A stretch of DNA of 64,000 nt, taken from Streptomyces sp. DHE7-1 (GTDB lineage Bacteria; Actinomycetota; Actinomycetes; Streptomycetales; Streptomycetaceae). How positions within the stretch are numbered: position 1 is the stretch's first letter; each line of letters opens with the position of its first letter. Location of the stretch: positions 7,222,001 through 7,286,000 of the forward strand of contig JACJDG010000003.1 of the NCBI GenBank assembly GCA_016432725.1, written 5' to 3'. Below, piece by piece: positions 32,780-41,891 of the stretch. A program made the position numbers and the translations under genes. The notes under the pieces are model-generated. The model worked only from the letters and a program-made list of their open reading frames with translations. It did no database searches and was not told where the DNA came from.

Positions 32780-32916
32780 CTGGTGTCCTCCGGCGGCCGG
32801 GACCGGCCGACTGCCGGTCGTCTGGGCCGAGGATGAGCCGACAGTACGACTGTCGGACCGCGCCACGCCGGGTCGGTCACCGGGAGGCGGCACGGCACCA
32901 GGGCCGGTCGGCCCCC

Positions 32917-33762
32917 TCAGCGCACCTCGCGGACGTACTCCGGCGCGTCCGGTGTGGAGACGCCCACGTCGCGGCGGACGATGCTGAGCCGGCCGCCCCA
33001 GCGCGCGAGGGCCCTGCGCAGCCCCCGCTCGGTGTACTCGATGTCCACGACGAGGTCGTCGAACGCCTTGGCGTACACCTCGCACTCGTCGTACTGCCCG
33101 CACTCCTCGGTGACCGCGAAGTCCAGTCCCGCCGCCTCGCGCCGGGCGGTCAGTTCGGCGGTGTTCTTCTGCCCGACGGCCAGATCCCGGGCGTGCGCGT
33201 GCCCGGTGAGCAGGCGCATGAACGCGACCGCGTCGGCGGCGGTGAGCAGCCGCCCCGAACGGGTGTAGCTGTCGTAGTTGTCGGGCTCCACGGCGTCGAA
33301 GCCCTTCTTCGCGCAGCCGTCGATCCACCGGTTCACGCGCGCCGCCACCCGGCTCCGCTTGGCGGGGGTGCGGATGTCCAGCAGCGGTTCGTCCCAGTCC
33401 TCGTCGATGACGAGCCTGCCGTGGCCGTCGCGCAGCAGCAGGTCGGCGGGCCAGCCGGAACGTTCCCCGGGCTGGGCCTGGAAGGCGTTGACGTAGCAGA
33501 TGTTGTACAGGCCGGGCGCGGGGGAGCCGGACCGGTCGCGACTGACGACGCGGACCCCGTGGGCCGGCGGATAGGCGCCGCCGATCTGGTAGTCGAAGCC
33601 GGCGTGCCGGGGCGGCAGCCGGTACGCCGGGGACTCCGCGGTCCTCGTCTCGCGGGCCGAGCCGCAGCCGGACGACGCGGTCGCGGCGAGAGCCGTGACG
33701 AGGAGGGCGGCGGCGACCCCCGTCCTCCGGCCGCCCGCACGGGAGGCACCCTTCGTCAGCAC
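32917..33762 (-). CDS. GH114 endo-alpha-1,4-polygalactosaminidase-like lipoprotein
   Basis: About 281 residues. A hydrophobic leader with lipobox-like ATASSGC is followed by a TIM-barrel domain of the GH114 type: FDYQIGGAYPPAHGVRVVSRDRSGSPAPGLYNICYVNAFQAQPGE, the catalytic-region segment KKGFDAVEPDNYDSY, and LDFAVTEECGQYDECEVYAKAF. GH114 enzymes cleave alpha-1,4-linked galactosamine polymers such as fungal galactosaminogalactan. GTG 33762 has GGAG five bases upstream; GTG 33768 is an alternative. Confidence 0.85.
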   Translation of the reverse strand: MLTKGASRAGGRRTGVAAALLVTALAATASSGCGSARETRTAESPAYRLPPRHAGFDYQIGGAYPPAHGVRVVSRDRSGSPAPGLYNICYVNAFQAQPGERSGWPADLLLRDGHGRLVIDEDWDEPLLDIRTPAKRSRVAARVNRWIDGCAKKGFDAVEPDNYDSYTRSGRLLTAADAVAFMRLLTGHAHARDLAVGQKNTAELTARREAAGLDFAVTEECGQYDECEVYAKAFDDLVVDIEYTERGLRRALARWGGRLSIVRRDVGVSTPDAPEYVREVR

Positions 33763-33917
33763 GTCCACTCCGTCGCGTCGCCGTCATGGCCCCGCTCCCG
33801 ACCGGCGCGGCACGTCCGGAAATCCAACCCTCCGGCCACGGCCAGGGTCAAGTCGGCGCCGGGAGCCGGACGTACGCTCCTGAGTGACCACCGCTTCCGA
33901 AGGCAGGAGCAGCAACG

Positions 33918-34886
33918 ATGCAGTACGTGAAGCTCGGTTCGACGGGCCTGGACGTGTCGCGGATCTGTCTGGGCTGCATGACCTACGGACTGCCCGACCG
34001 CGGCACGCACGAGTGGACGCTCGACGAGGAGGCGTCCCGTCCGCTGATCCGGCAGGCGCTGGAGGCGGGCATCAACTTCTTCGACACCGCCAACGTCTAC
34101 TCCGACGGCACCAGCGAGGAGATCGTCGGGAAGGCGCTGCGCGACTTCGCCGACCGCGACGAGATCGTGCTGGCCACCAAGGTGCACGGCCGGACGCGGC
34201 CGGGACCCAACGGCGCCGGCCTGTCCCGCAAGGCCGTCCTGACCGAGATCGACCACAGCCTGCGCCGTCTCGGCACCGACTACGTGGACCTCTACCAGAT
34301 CCACCGCTACGACCACACCACCCCCGTCGAGGAGACGATGGAGGCGCTGCACGACGTGGTCAAGGCGGGCAAGGCCCGCTACATCGGGGCGAGTTCGATG
34401 TACGCCTGGGAGTTCGCAAAGGCCCAGTACACCGCCGAGCTGGGTGGCTGGACCCGGTTCGTGTCCATGCAGAACCACTACAACCTGCTCTACCGCGAGG
34501 AGGAGCGGGAGATGCTCCCGCTCTGTGCCGACCAGGGGGTGAGCACGCTGCCGTGGAGCCCGCTGGCCCGTGGCCGGCTGACCCGCGACTGGGGCACGGT
34601 CACCGAGCGCAGCGCCGGCGACGCCTTCGGCGGCCGCCTGTACCTGGAGAGCGACCGCTCGATCGTCGAGGCGGTGACCCGGATCGCCGAGGACCGGGGA
34701 GTGCCGCGCGCCCAGGTGGCACTGGCCTGGCTGCTGCACCGGGACACGGTGGCCGCGCCGATCGTCGGCGCCGCCCGCCCGGGGCACATCGAGGACGCGG
34801 TGGCGTCGGTCGAACTCGAGCTGAGCGAGAAGGAGATGGAAGAACTCGAGCAGCCCTACACGCCGCGCGCGATCAGCGGCCACTGA
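33918..34886 (+). CDS. aldo/keto reductase
   Basis: A 322-residue NADPH-dependent reductase: KLGSTGLDVSRICLGCMTYG at the N terminus, catalytic residues D56 and Y61 in FFDTANVYSDG, K88 in LATKVHG and a His in DLYQIHRYD. GLSRKAVLTEIDHSLRRLGTDYVDLYQ and LAWLLHRDTVAAPIVGAARP complete the family pattern. The fold resembles YajO/Gre3-type reductases; the substrate is unknown. ATG has GGCAGGAGC upstream. Confidence 0.92.
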   Translation: MQYVKLGSTGLDVSRICLGCMTYGLPDRGTHEWTLDEEASRPLIRQALEAGINFFDTANVYSDGTSEEIVGKALRDFADRDEIVLATKVHGRTRPGPNGAGLSRKAVLTEIDHSLRRLGTDYVDLYQIHRYDHTTPVEETMEALHDVVKAGKARYIGASSMYAWEFAKAQYTAELGGWTRFVSMQNHYNLLYREEEREMLPLCADQGVSTLPWSPLARGRLTRDWGTVTERSAGDAFGGRLYLESDRSIVEAVTRIAEDRGVPRAQVALAWLLHRDTVAAPIVGAARPGHIEDAVASVELELSEKEMEELEQPYTPRAISGH

Positions 34887-35002
34887 CGGTCCGGCACCGG
34901 TCCGCGCGGGCGCGCCCCCCGTGCCGCGCGGACCGGCGCCCAGTCGCCGCCGGGTGCCCCGCGAACGGGTGTGAACGGCGGTAATGCGGTGCGAAGGCTT
35001 TC

Positions 35003-35017
35003 TTGACAAAATGTCAA
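35003..35017. promoter_or_regulatory. TTGACA-containing inverted repeat
   Basis: TTGACAAAATGTCAA, 6-bp arms with AAA centre. One arm is a perfect -35 hexamer on the plus strand, so a repressor bound here would cover a promoter. Confidence 0.45.
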
Positions 35018-35203
35018 AAGGGCAACCGCTGGAATTCCGTTGTCGGGAACCGGGAGATCTCTTGTTCCCTAGTGCCCGACTGTGTAAAAGTGTGCGCTGT
35101 CGGCGCGCAGACAATTACATTTTCCGCTGCATGCGCCAGGCCGCTCCGTACGCCCCTCACGCTTCAAAAGAGCTGCCACGGCGGCGTTCGGGATGCCGAG
35201 GCC

Positions 35204-35227
35204 AGTCCATACCCGTTGGTATGGACT
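35204..35227. promoter_or_regulatory. 10-bp-arm inverted repeat in the leader of the sigma-like/ricin gene
   Basis: AGTCCATACC (35204-35213), CGTT, GGTATGGACT (35218-35227). It ends 31 bases before the GTG start. It may be an operator or a leader hairpin. Confidence 0.5.
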
Positions 35228-35258
35228 AATTTCCGTGCCGTTCTGGAGGAATGCAGCG

Positions 35259-37082
35259 GTGAATGACGCAGGCAGGTCGGATTCCGCGCCGACCGGCCGC
35301 CGGTTCGAAGTCCCGGACGAGCGGCTGAGTGCCGAACTGCGGAAGTGGACGGGAACCTCACCCGCGCTGCACCCGGTCGGTGAACTCCTGGACCGGCACT
35401 GGGAGGCGGCCTTCGCCTACGCCCGGCTGTGCACCCACGGGCCCCGGGCCGCCGGCATGCTCACCACCGCCGCCTTCACCCGGCTGTTCGGCGAGTCCCT
35501 CAGGCAGTCGGGCCCGTCCGCCGCGTGGCGGCCCCATCTGCTGGTCACCGTCCGCCGGATAGCCGCCGAGTGGGACGGCGACGGCCGTCAGGAACTGCTG
35601 CACCCCGCCCTGCGCACCGACCCCGCCACCGGTGAGCGGGCCTCCGCCCGGCTGCTCCCGCCGCCCGGCCGGCGGCTGCTCTCCCGCGCCTTCCAGCGGC
35701 TGCCCCAGTCCGCCCGCGCCGTGCTGTGGCACATCGAGGTCGAGGCCGAACCCCTCGCCGTACCGGCCGCGTTGCTGGGCCAGGACGAGGAGGAGACCCA
35801 CGTCGAACTCGGCCGCGCCCGCGACCGGCTGCGCGAGGAGTGCCTCCAGGCACACCGCGAACTCGCGCCCGAGACCGAGTGCCGGCGCTACCTGCGCATG
35901 CTCGACGTCACCTTTCGGCGCGGCGGCGTCGACATCGACCCCGACCTGCAGCGGCACCTGGCCGGCTGCCGGCACTGCCGGCAGACCGCCGACCAACTCG
36001 CCCAGTTCAACGCGGGACTCGGTCTCGCCCTCGCCGAGGCCGTCCTCGGCTGGGGCGCCCGCGCCTACCTGGAGGCCCGCGCCACGCTCCCCGACGCGGC
36101 CACCGGCCCCGGGCCCGGACCGGCGGCCACCCCGCCCGGCGGCGAGGCCTTCGCCCCCGCGCCGTCCCACGCCTCAGGGGCATCCCGTCGTACCGCGCCC
36201 CTCGACCCGCCCGGACCCTCGCGCCGGTCCGCGCACCGGGCCGCCCGCCGCGCCCGCCGCCGCGACCTCGCTCTCGCCGCCGCCGCGGTCAGCGGCCTCG
36301 TCGTACTGCCTCTCGTCCTGTGGTCGGTGCTCAGCCCCGGAGACGAACCGGCGCCCGCCCCCGACGCCACCCCCTCCCGGACGCCGGGCAAGGACTCCGC
36401 CGGCCCGGGCCCGTCCTGGGCCGGCTCGAGCGACACCACCCAGGGGGCCCTGCGCGGCCGGCTGCACAACCTCGCCTCCGGCCTGTGCGTGGACGTCGTC
36501 GGCCGCAAGGCCGTCCAGGGCGCCGAGACCGAACTCACCAAGTGCTCCTCGGCCCCCGTCCAGCAGTGGCGGTACGAGACCGACGGGCTGCTGCGCAACG
36601 CCTCCGCACCGGACCTGTGCCTGGACTCCCACCTCGGCTACTCGGTCCGGCTCGCGCCCTGTTCGGCCACCGCGAGGGCCGCCAAGGACATCCGCTACGA
36701 CTTCACCCTCCAGGGCGCCCTCGTGCCCCGCTCGGACCAGGACCTGGCACTTGCCCCGGCCGCCACCGACGGCTCCGGCGCCCTCGTGCTCAAGGTCCGC
36801 ACCGCGACCTCCGTTCAGCGCTGGAGCGTCGACACCGACGCCCCCGACCTGGAGATGCAGATCGTCAACTGGGACATCGACAGCACGCCCGCGCCGTCCA
36901 CGCCGGCCAGGGCCACCCCCAGGGCCGCGAAGTCCCCGTCCCCGTCGCCCACCCCGACGGCGGCCGTGTCGACCGCCCCGCCGCCGGCCTCACCGAGCCC
37001 CGACTTCTGCTCCGTCCACCCGTCCTACTGCTCCTGGGGCGGCGGTGGCTACGGCGGGGGCGGCGGACACCACCACCACTGA
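35259..37082 (+). CDS. sigma-like / zinc-finger / TM / ricin-lectin membrane protein
   Basis: A 607-residue multidomain protein. Residues 1-110 resemble sigma region 2 (LLDRHWEAAFAYARLCT, RPHLLVTVRRIAAEW). Residues 130-205 resemble ECF sigma region 4 (LLSRAFQRLPQSARAVLWHIEVEAEPLAVPAALLG...). An anti-sigma-type HxxxCxxC site follows (HLAGCRHC), then a basic linker, one membrane helix (LALAAAAVSGLVVLPLVLWSVL) and an extracellular ricin-like trefoil (LHNLASGLCVDVVG, VQQWRYETDGLLRNASAPDLCLDS, VQRWSV). This layout matches one-component ECF sigma factors with lectin extensions. GTG 35259 follows GGAGGA. It ends in GGGGGHHHH. A frame-broken paralogue lies at 53096-54819. Confidence 0.8.
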   Translation: MNDAGRSDSAPTGRRFEVPDERLSAELRKWTGTSPALHPVGELLDRHWEAAFAYARLCTHGPRAAGMLTTAAFTRLFGESLRQSGPSAAWRPHLLVTVRRIAAEWDGDGRQELLHPALRTDPATGERASARLLPPPGRRLLSRAFQRLPQSARAVLWHIEVEAEPLAVPAALLGQDEEETHVELGRARDRLREECLQAHRELAPETECRRYLRMLDVTFRRGGVDIDPDLQRHLAGCRHCRQTADQLAQFNAGLGLALAEAVLGWGARAYLEARATLPDAATGPGPGPAATPPGGEAFAPAPSHASGASRRTAPLDPPGPSRRSAHRAARRARRRDLALAAAAVSGLVVLPLVLWSVLSPGDEPAPAPDATPSRTPGKDSAGPGPSWAGSSDTTQGALRGRLHNLASGLCVDVVGRKAVQGAETELTKCSSAPVQQWRYETDGLLRNASAPDLCLDSHLGYSVRLAPCSATARAAKDIRYDFTLQGALVPRSDQDLALAPAATDGSGALVLKVRTATSVQRWSVDTDAPDLEMQIVNWDIDSTPAPSTPARATPRAAKSPSPSPTPTAAVSTAPPPASPSPDFCSVHPSYCSWGGGGYGGGGGHHHH

Positions 37083-37106
37083 CCCGCCGCCGGCTCAGTG
37101 GTGGTG
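37071..37106. terminator. inverted repeat spanning two convergent stop codons
   Basis: CACCACCACTGA (37071-37082) and TCAGTGGTGGTG (37095-37106) with a 12-base loop. The arms encode the His tails and stop codons of both convergent genes and likely form a bidirectional terminator. Confidence 0.55.
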
Positions 37107-37589
37107 ATGCGGCGGCGGGGGCGGGATCGTCGCCAGCCCGGGGGCCGGTTCGGGCCAGACCAGCAGCACCGGGCAGGGCGCGTGGTCGACGGCGAACCGG
37201 ACGGCCGGACCCAGACTGCGCGGCCCGAGCCGCGAACGGTCGCCGTCCCGCGCCAGCACCAGCAGATCCGCGCCCTCGGCGGCGGCCACCACCTCCCGCT
37301 CGACCCGGCCGGACCGCTCGGCGCGGGCGCACGGCCGCCCCAGCCGCTCTGCCGCCGCGTCCAGGATCTCGGTGGCCGAGGTGCCCTCCAGCGCCTCCAG
37401 CAGCCCGCCCGGATCCCGTTCGGGATGGCCGCGGCCCAGGAGCCCCGCGAACGCGCCGTGCGCCACCCCGGGCACGTCCGGGCCGGACACGTGCAGCAGC
37501 ACCACCTCGGCGTCCGGCGGGGCGTGGGTGCGTACGGCGTCCACACAGGCGGGCCAGGTGCCCTCGACGAGCCAGGCGATCACGCGCAT
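37095..37589 (-). CDS. universal stress protein (UspA-like)
   Basis: A 164-residue Usp domain: MRVIAWLVEGTWPACVDAVRTHAPPDAEVVLLHV, then EVVAAAEGADLLVLARDGDRSRLGPRSLGPAVRFAVDHAPCPVLLVWPE. The last segment matches the ATP-binding G-x2-G-x9-G-(S/T) region in modified form. In the sequence as given it is in frame with the upstream permease, forming one 600-residue frame. ATG 37589 with its own GGAGG site, 31 bases after the permease's restored stop, argues for a separate gene. It ends in PPPPPHHHH. Confidence 0.75.
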   Translation of the reverse strand: MRVIAWLVEGTWPACVDAVRTHAPPDAEVVLLHVSGPDVPGVAHGAFAGLLGRGHPERDPGGLLEALEGTSATEILDAAAERLGRPCARAERSGRVEREVVAAAEGADLLVLARDGDRSRLGPRSLGPAVRFAVDHAPCPVLLVWPEPAPGLATIPPPPPHHHH

Positions 37590-37620
37590 CCGGCCGGCCT
37601 CCCTCGGCTCACGGAAATCC

Positions 37621-38915
37621 TCAGAGAATCTGCAGCGCCCCCACAGTGCCACCACCGACACCGCCAGCGAACAGGGCACGGCGATCAGACCCAGCCGGGT
37701 GAACTCCCCGAGGTCCACGCCGTGCTCGTGCTGGTGCACGATCCGCCGCCACAGCAGGGTGGCGAGCGACCCGGCGTACGTCAGGTTCGGGCCGATGTTC
37801 ACCCCGAGCAGCACCGCGAGCACGGCGCCGGAACCGGCCGGGGCGGCGAGCGGCAGCAGCACCAGCACGGCCGGCAGGTTGTTGATGAGGTTGGCCAGCA
37901 CGGCGGCCAGCGCGGCGGTCCCGAGCAGCGCGGCGAGCCCGGTGCCGCCGGGCAGGACCCGCCCCAGCACGTCCGCGAGCCCGTTGTCGACGACCGCGCG
38001 CACCACGACGCCCAGCGCCAGCACGAACGCCAGGAACGCCGGGGCCGCCGCCCGCACGACGGCCAGGGGCGTCGCCCTGCGCCGAAGCAGCGCCCGCCCG
38101 GCCAGCACCAGCGCGCCGGCCGCGGCCACCCACGCCGGGTCCACGCCGAACGCCGAGGCCACCACGAACCCGGCCAGTGTGCAGCCCACGGTCACCAGCG
38201 CGAACAGCGGCAGCGGCGGCGCCTCGGCGGCCTCTTTGGACACCGGGGCCGCGGCCGTCAGGTCCCGGGCGAAGAACCGCCGGAAGACCAGGTACTCGGC
38301 GCCGATCGCCACCAGCCAGGGCAGCGCCATCAGAGCCGCGAACCGGGTGAAGCTCAGTCCGCTCGCCGCGAAGGCGAGCAGGTTCGTCAGGTTGGACACG
38401 GGCAGCAGCAGCGACGCCGTGTTGGACAGGTGGGTGCACGCGTACACGTGCGGTTTCGGCCGTACGCCGGTACGCGCGGCGGTGGCGAAGACGACCGGCG
38501 TCAGCAGCACGATGGTGGCGTCCAGGCTGAGCACGGCCGTGATGGCCGACGCCAGCGCGAACACCGCCGTAAGCAGCCGCACCGGCCGGCCCGCCGCCCA
38601 GCGCGCCATCCACGCCCCGCACGCCTGGAACAGCCCCTCCACGTCGCAGAAGTGGGCGAGCACCAGCACCGCCGCCAGGAAGCCCACCACCGGCCCGAGC
38701 CGCTCCGCTTCCGCCCGGGCGTGTTCCAGCGGGATCGCGCCGGTGGCGATCACGATCCCGGCGGCGGGCACGGCCAGCGCCGCCTCCGGCCATCCGAAGG
38801 GACGTACGACCGCCCAGGCGAGCACGGCGACGAGCAGCACGGCCGACAGGGCCTCGGCGAGCGGGGTGTTCAGGGCGGGTCCTTCCGGATCGGTCTCCAG
38901 GTGGTGCCCGCCCAT
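37621..38915 (-). CDS. ArsB/SLC13-type membrane permease
   Basis: About 431 residues and 10-12 hydrophobic helices. Family segments include LGPVVGFLAAVLVLAHFCDVEGLFQACGAWMARWA, LSLDATIVLLTPVVFATAAR, HLSNTASLLLPVSNLTNLLAF, NLINNLPAVLVLLPL and LGVNIGPNLTYAGSLATLLWRR, characteristic of arsenite/ion-transporter permeases of the ArsB type. The C run at 37638-37642 (G on this strand) seems to lack one base. Restoring it ends the protein ALQIL-stop at 37621; as given it runs into the stress protein. Start uncertain (38915, or 38942). Confidence 0.78.
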
Positions 38916-39033
38916 GAAAGCAAACGCCGGCGCGCGCACCACGGTGACCGGGTGCCCGCCGCGCCCGGGAATCGATCCCGGAGCGCCGGGACGAGTCCCG
39001 CCGGGTGGGGTCCGTCCCGGCGGCGGGAGCCGG

Positions 39034-39758
39034 TCAGGCGCCGGTGCCGGGGCTGAAGACGGTCAGGAACACGGAGGAGGAGTTCCCGCCGACCGGGACC
39101 TCCCCGGCCGTCCACGCCACCTTCAGGTGGTCCCGCTCGTCCGGCGGGGTGATCAGCAGCCCGGACGGCCTGGCCGTCTTCGCCTCGCTGATTTCCGGGT
39201 TGGAGAAGGTCAGACCCGCCCAGGCGCTCTGCCCGGGCTTGAGCGTGACGGTCGCCGGGGAGCCGGAGGAACGCTTGGGGTCGGGACCGAGCTGGGTGCC
39301 GGAGGCGTCCACGAAGGCCGCGCCCGGATAGCCGCGCAGGGTGCAGGTCCGGCCCGACTTGTTGGTGAGCACGAGGGGGAAGTTCTCCTGGCCGGCGCCC
39401 GGGTTGTTGCGGCCGACGGCGGCCCGCAGCTCCGAGGTGTGGCACCGGGTGCTGGTGGCGGCGGTCTTTCCGCCGCCGTCGGTGCCGGTGCCGGTGTTCG
39501 TGCCGCTGCTGGTTCCGCCCGACGTCGTGCCCGTCTTCGGTGCGGAGGAGGAAGCCGTGCCACCGGGGTGGAGGCGGCGGGGGAGGAGACGGTGGAGGCC
39601 GGACTGCCGCCGGCCTCGGTGGCCGGACCCGCCGTGCCCGACACCTTCTGGGGCGCGGAGCCGCCGTCCTGGCTGCCGCAGGCGGTCAGCAGGCCCAGTA
39701 CGGCGACCGCGCCCGCGAGCAGGGCCCCGCGCCGCGGGGACCGGGATGAGTACGCCAT
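39034..39758 (-). pseudogene. DUF4232-domain lipoprotein, frameshift as given
   Basis: The N terminus MAYSSRSPRRGALLAGAVAVLGLLTACGSQ has a lipobox ending LTAC. A Ser/Thr/Gly-rich linker follows, and restoring one G at 39560-39561 joins it to SSSAPKTGTTSGGTSSG and then to the DUF4232 domain: CHTSELRAAVGRNNPGAGQENFPLVLTNKSGRTCTLRGYPGAAFVDASG, ending SVFLTVFSPGTGA. This is about 241 residues. DUF4232 proteins are abundant secreted proteins of unknown function in actinobacteria. Confidence 0.82.
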
Positions 39759-39908
39759 GTCGCTCAACACTCCTGGATCTTCACGGCACGCGACGGGCGC
39801 GTGCCTCCGGCGCCGGGTGCGCCGTCACCACACTCCGATGCGCGGGGCGCCGGAAAAGTTCGCCTCGCCCGGAAATCCCTTCCCCGCACCCGGGCGCGCG
39901 GAACGTGT

Positions 39909-41296
39909 TCAGGTCACCCGCAGTGAGCGCAGTACGGTCTCGGTCCCGTCGCCGTCACCCCGCCGGCGGACCTGGACGTACACCTGCGGCCCCCGGAGTC
40001 CCCCGCCGGTACCAGGGCCGACTCCGTGACCGAGCCGCCGTCCGGGCAGCCGCTCCAGGCCCGGACGCGGCCGCGCCAGCCGGCGCTGTGGAAGCTCCGG
40101 GAGCCGGCGTAGTGACAGCTCGTGTGGGTGAGGGCGGTCACCCGGGCGGTGACGTCGCCGTGCTCGCTGAGTCCCACGAACACGCCGTCGACCCCGGCCC
40201 GCATGTCGGACCAGCGGGACAGGTCGCCGGCGACCACCAGCCCCGGCTGGTGCCCCGCGGGCAGCCCGAGGGCGTGCGGATCCCAGCCGGAGTCGCGCAG
40301 CTCGCGCGCCCAGCCGGCCGGCACCTCGACCGAGACGCGGCCGGTGGCGTCCCGCACCTCGGTCCGGCCGCCGGAGCCGGGGCGGTACAGCACCAGCGTC
40401 ACCGTGACGGCGGCCGCCACCGCCGCGGCCACCGCGGCCAGGACCAGCGTCCCGGTGCCGAGCCGCCGCCGGAGGGAGTCGATCCGCCCGCCCGCCCGGC
40501 CGTCCGAGGGCGCCGCGAGCCGGTCCAGCTCGTCCGCGAACGCCTGCGCTCCCGGCCAGCGCCGCTCCCGGTCCGGCTCGAGGGCGCGCAGCAGGGCCCG
40601 CTCGGCGTCCGCGCCCAGGTCCGGCCGCAGCCGCCCGGGCGGCACGACCTTCCCGGGCGGTCCCGGGACGGTGCCGGTGACCAGTTCGTAGCCGACCGCC
40701 CCCAGGCTGTAGACGTCGGCGCGGGCGTCGATGCCCGCGCCCGGCTCCGCCTGCTCCGGCGGCTGGTAACCCGCGGAGCCGGCCGCGAGGGTGAGTACCG
40801 AGGCCTGCGCGAGGCTCTTGGCCAGCCCCAGGTCGGCGAGCAGCACCCTGCGTTCCCCGTCCGGGGCGGTGTGCAGCAGCACGTTGGTCGGCTTGATGTC
40901 CCGGTGCACGATGCCCGCCTCGTGCAGCGCGGCGGCGCCGCGCGCGGCCAGCGCGGTCAGCGCGAGCGCCCGCGGCACCGGCAGCGGACCGGCCGTCAGC
41001 AGATCGGCGAGGGTGCCGCCGTCGGCGTACTCCATCACGAAGTACGGTCTGCCGTCGGGGAGTTCACCGATGTCGTAGACCTGCACCACCCGGCTGGAGC
41101 CGGCCCGGCGCAGCAGCCGCGCCTCGGACAGGAAGCGCTCCCGGACGTCGAGCCGGTGCGCCCAGTTCTCGGCGAGGACCTTCACCGCCACCGGGGCGTC
41201 GAGCTCGTCGTCGTGGGCGAGCCACACCGTGGCGAAGGCGCCGGTGCCCAGGCGCCGTTGGAGGCGGTAGCGGCCGATCCGCTCCAAGGAGTGCAT
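39909..41296 (-). pseudogene. membrane Ser/Thr protein kinase, late frameshift as given
   Basis: The cytoplasmic Hanks-type kinase is complete: LGTGAFATVWLAHD (P-loop), K39 in VAVKVL, H131-RDIKPTN catalytic loop, ADLGLAKSL in place of DFG, and PPE at 179-181. A membrane helix (GTLVLAAVAAAVAAAVTVTLVLY) and an extracellular sensor-like domain follow. One G missing at 39990-39994 changes the last 33 residues; restored, they read PQVYVQVRRRGDGDGTETVLRSLRVT. The gene is divergent from the ECF sigma factor 46 bases away, which suggests joint signalling. Confidence 0.87.
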
Positions 41297-41342
41297 ACGA
41301 CTATCATGCCTGCCCTGAGATCGACTTCCAGGGGGCCCCGAC

Positions 41343-41891
41343 GTGCCGGACGAGGCGACGGCAGAAGACCTTGCCCGGAGCGCCGCCGCCGGCGACCGGG
41401 CGGCGCTGGACCGGCTGCTGGCCGGGCTGCGGCCCGAGGTGGTGCGCCGCTGCGGACGGTTCCTGCCGTGCCGGGAGGACGCCGAGGAGGCGGCGCAGGA
41501 CGTGCTGCTCCAGGTGGCCCGGCACATCTCCGGCTTCGAGGGCCGCAGCCGCTTCAGCACCTGGCTGTACACCGTCGTGGCGAACTGCTGCCGGCAGAAG
41601 TACCGGGAGCTGAAGCGGCGGGCCGCCGAGCGGCCCGCCGTCATCGAGCCCGCCGAACACGTCGACCCGCGCACCACCAGCGTGATCGCCGGCTCCCGGG
41701 TGGACCTCCTGGAGGCCCTGGACCGGCTGGAGCGCGAGCACCCGCACCTGGTCGCGCCCCTGGTGTACCGGGACATCTGCCAGCTCGACTACGCCGAGGC
41801 CGCCGAGCGTGCCGGCATCCCGCTCGGCACCTTCAAGTCCCGCCTGCACGAGGCCCGCAAACAGGTACGGCCCTGGCTGCGGGTCTACTGA
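41343..41891 (+). CDS. ECF-type RNA polymerase sigma factor
   Basis: A 182-residue sigma factor with region 2 (DAEEAAQDVLLQVARHISGFEGRSRFSTWLYTVVANCCRQKYRELKRR) and region 4 (RDICQLDYAEAAERAGIPLGTFKSRLHEARKQVRPWL). No anti-sigma factor gene is adjacent, but the divergent membrane kinase and the convergent SpoIIE phosphatase with its HATPase domain are candidates for control. GTG 41343 is the start. The last 7 bases overlap the phosphatase gene end. Confidence 0.9.
   Translation: MPDEATAEDLARSAAAGDRAALDRLLAGLRPEVVRRCGRFLPCREDAEEAAQDVLLQVARHISGFEGRSRFSTWLYTVVANCCRQKYRELKRRAAERPAVIEPAEHVDPRTTSVIAGSRVDLLEALDRLEREHPHLVAPLVYRDICQLDYAEAAERAGIPLGTFKSRLHEARKQVRPWLRVY

Larger units (their letters stand above)
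34887..35258. other. regulatory-looking intergenic region, less GC-rich than its surroundings
   Basis: 372 bases with no gene. It is visibly richer in A/T than its neighbours (for example around 35000-35130 and 35205-35235) and holds two perfect inverted repeats, described separately. It is the 5' region of the sigma-like/ricin gene. Confidence 0.6.

Noticed and set aside
37095..38942. A genuine ArsB-Usp fusion protein
   Set aside because: The junction falls on a G/C run, and one extra base gives a normal permease end plus a separate Usp start with its own ribosome site.
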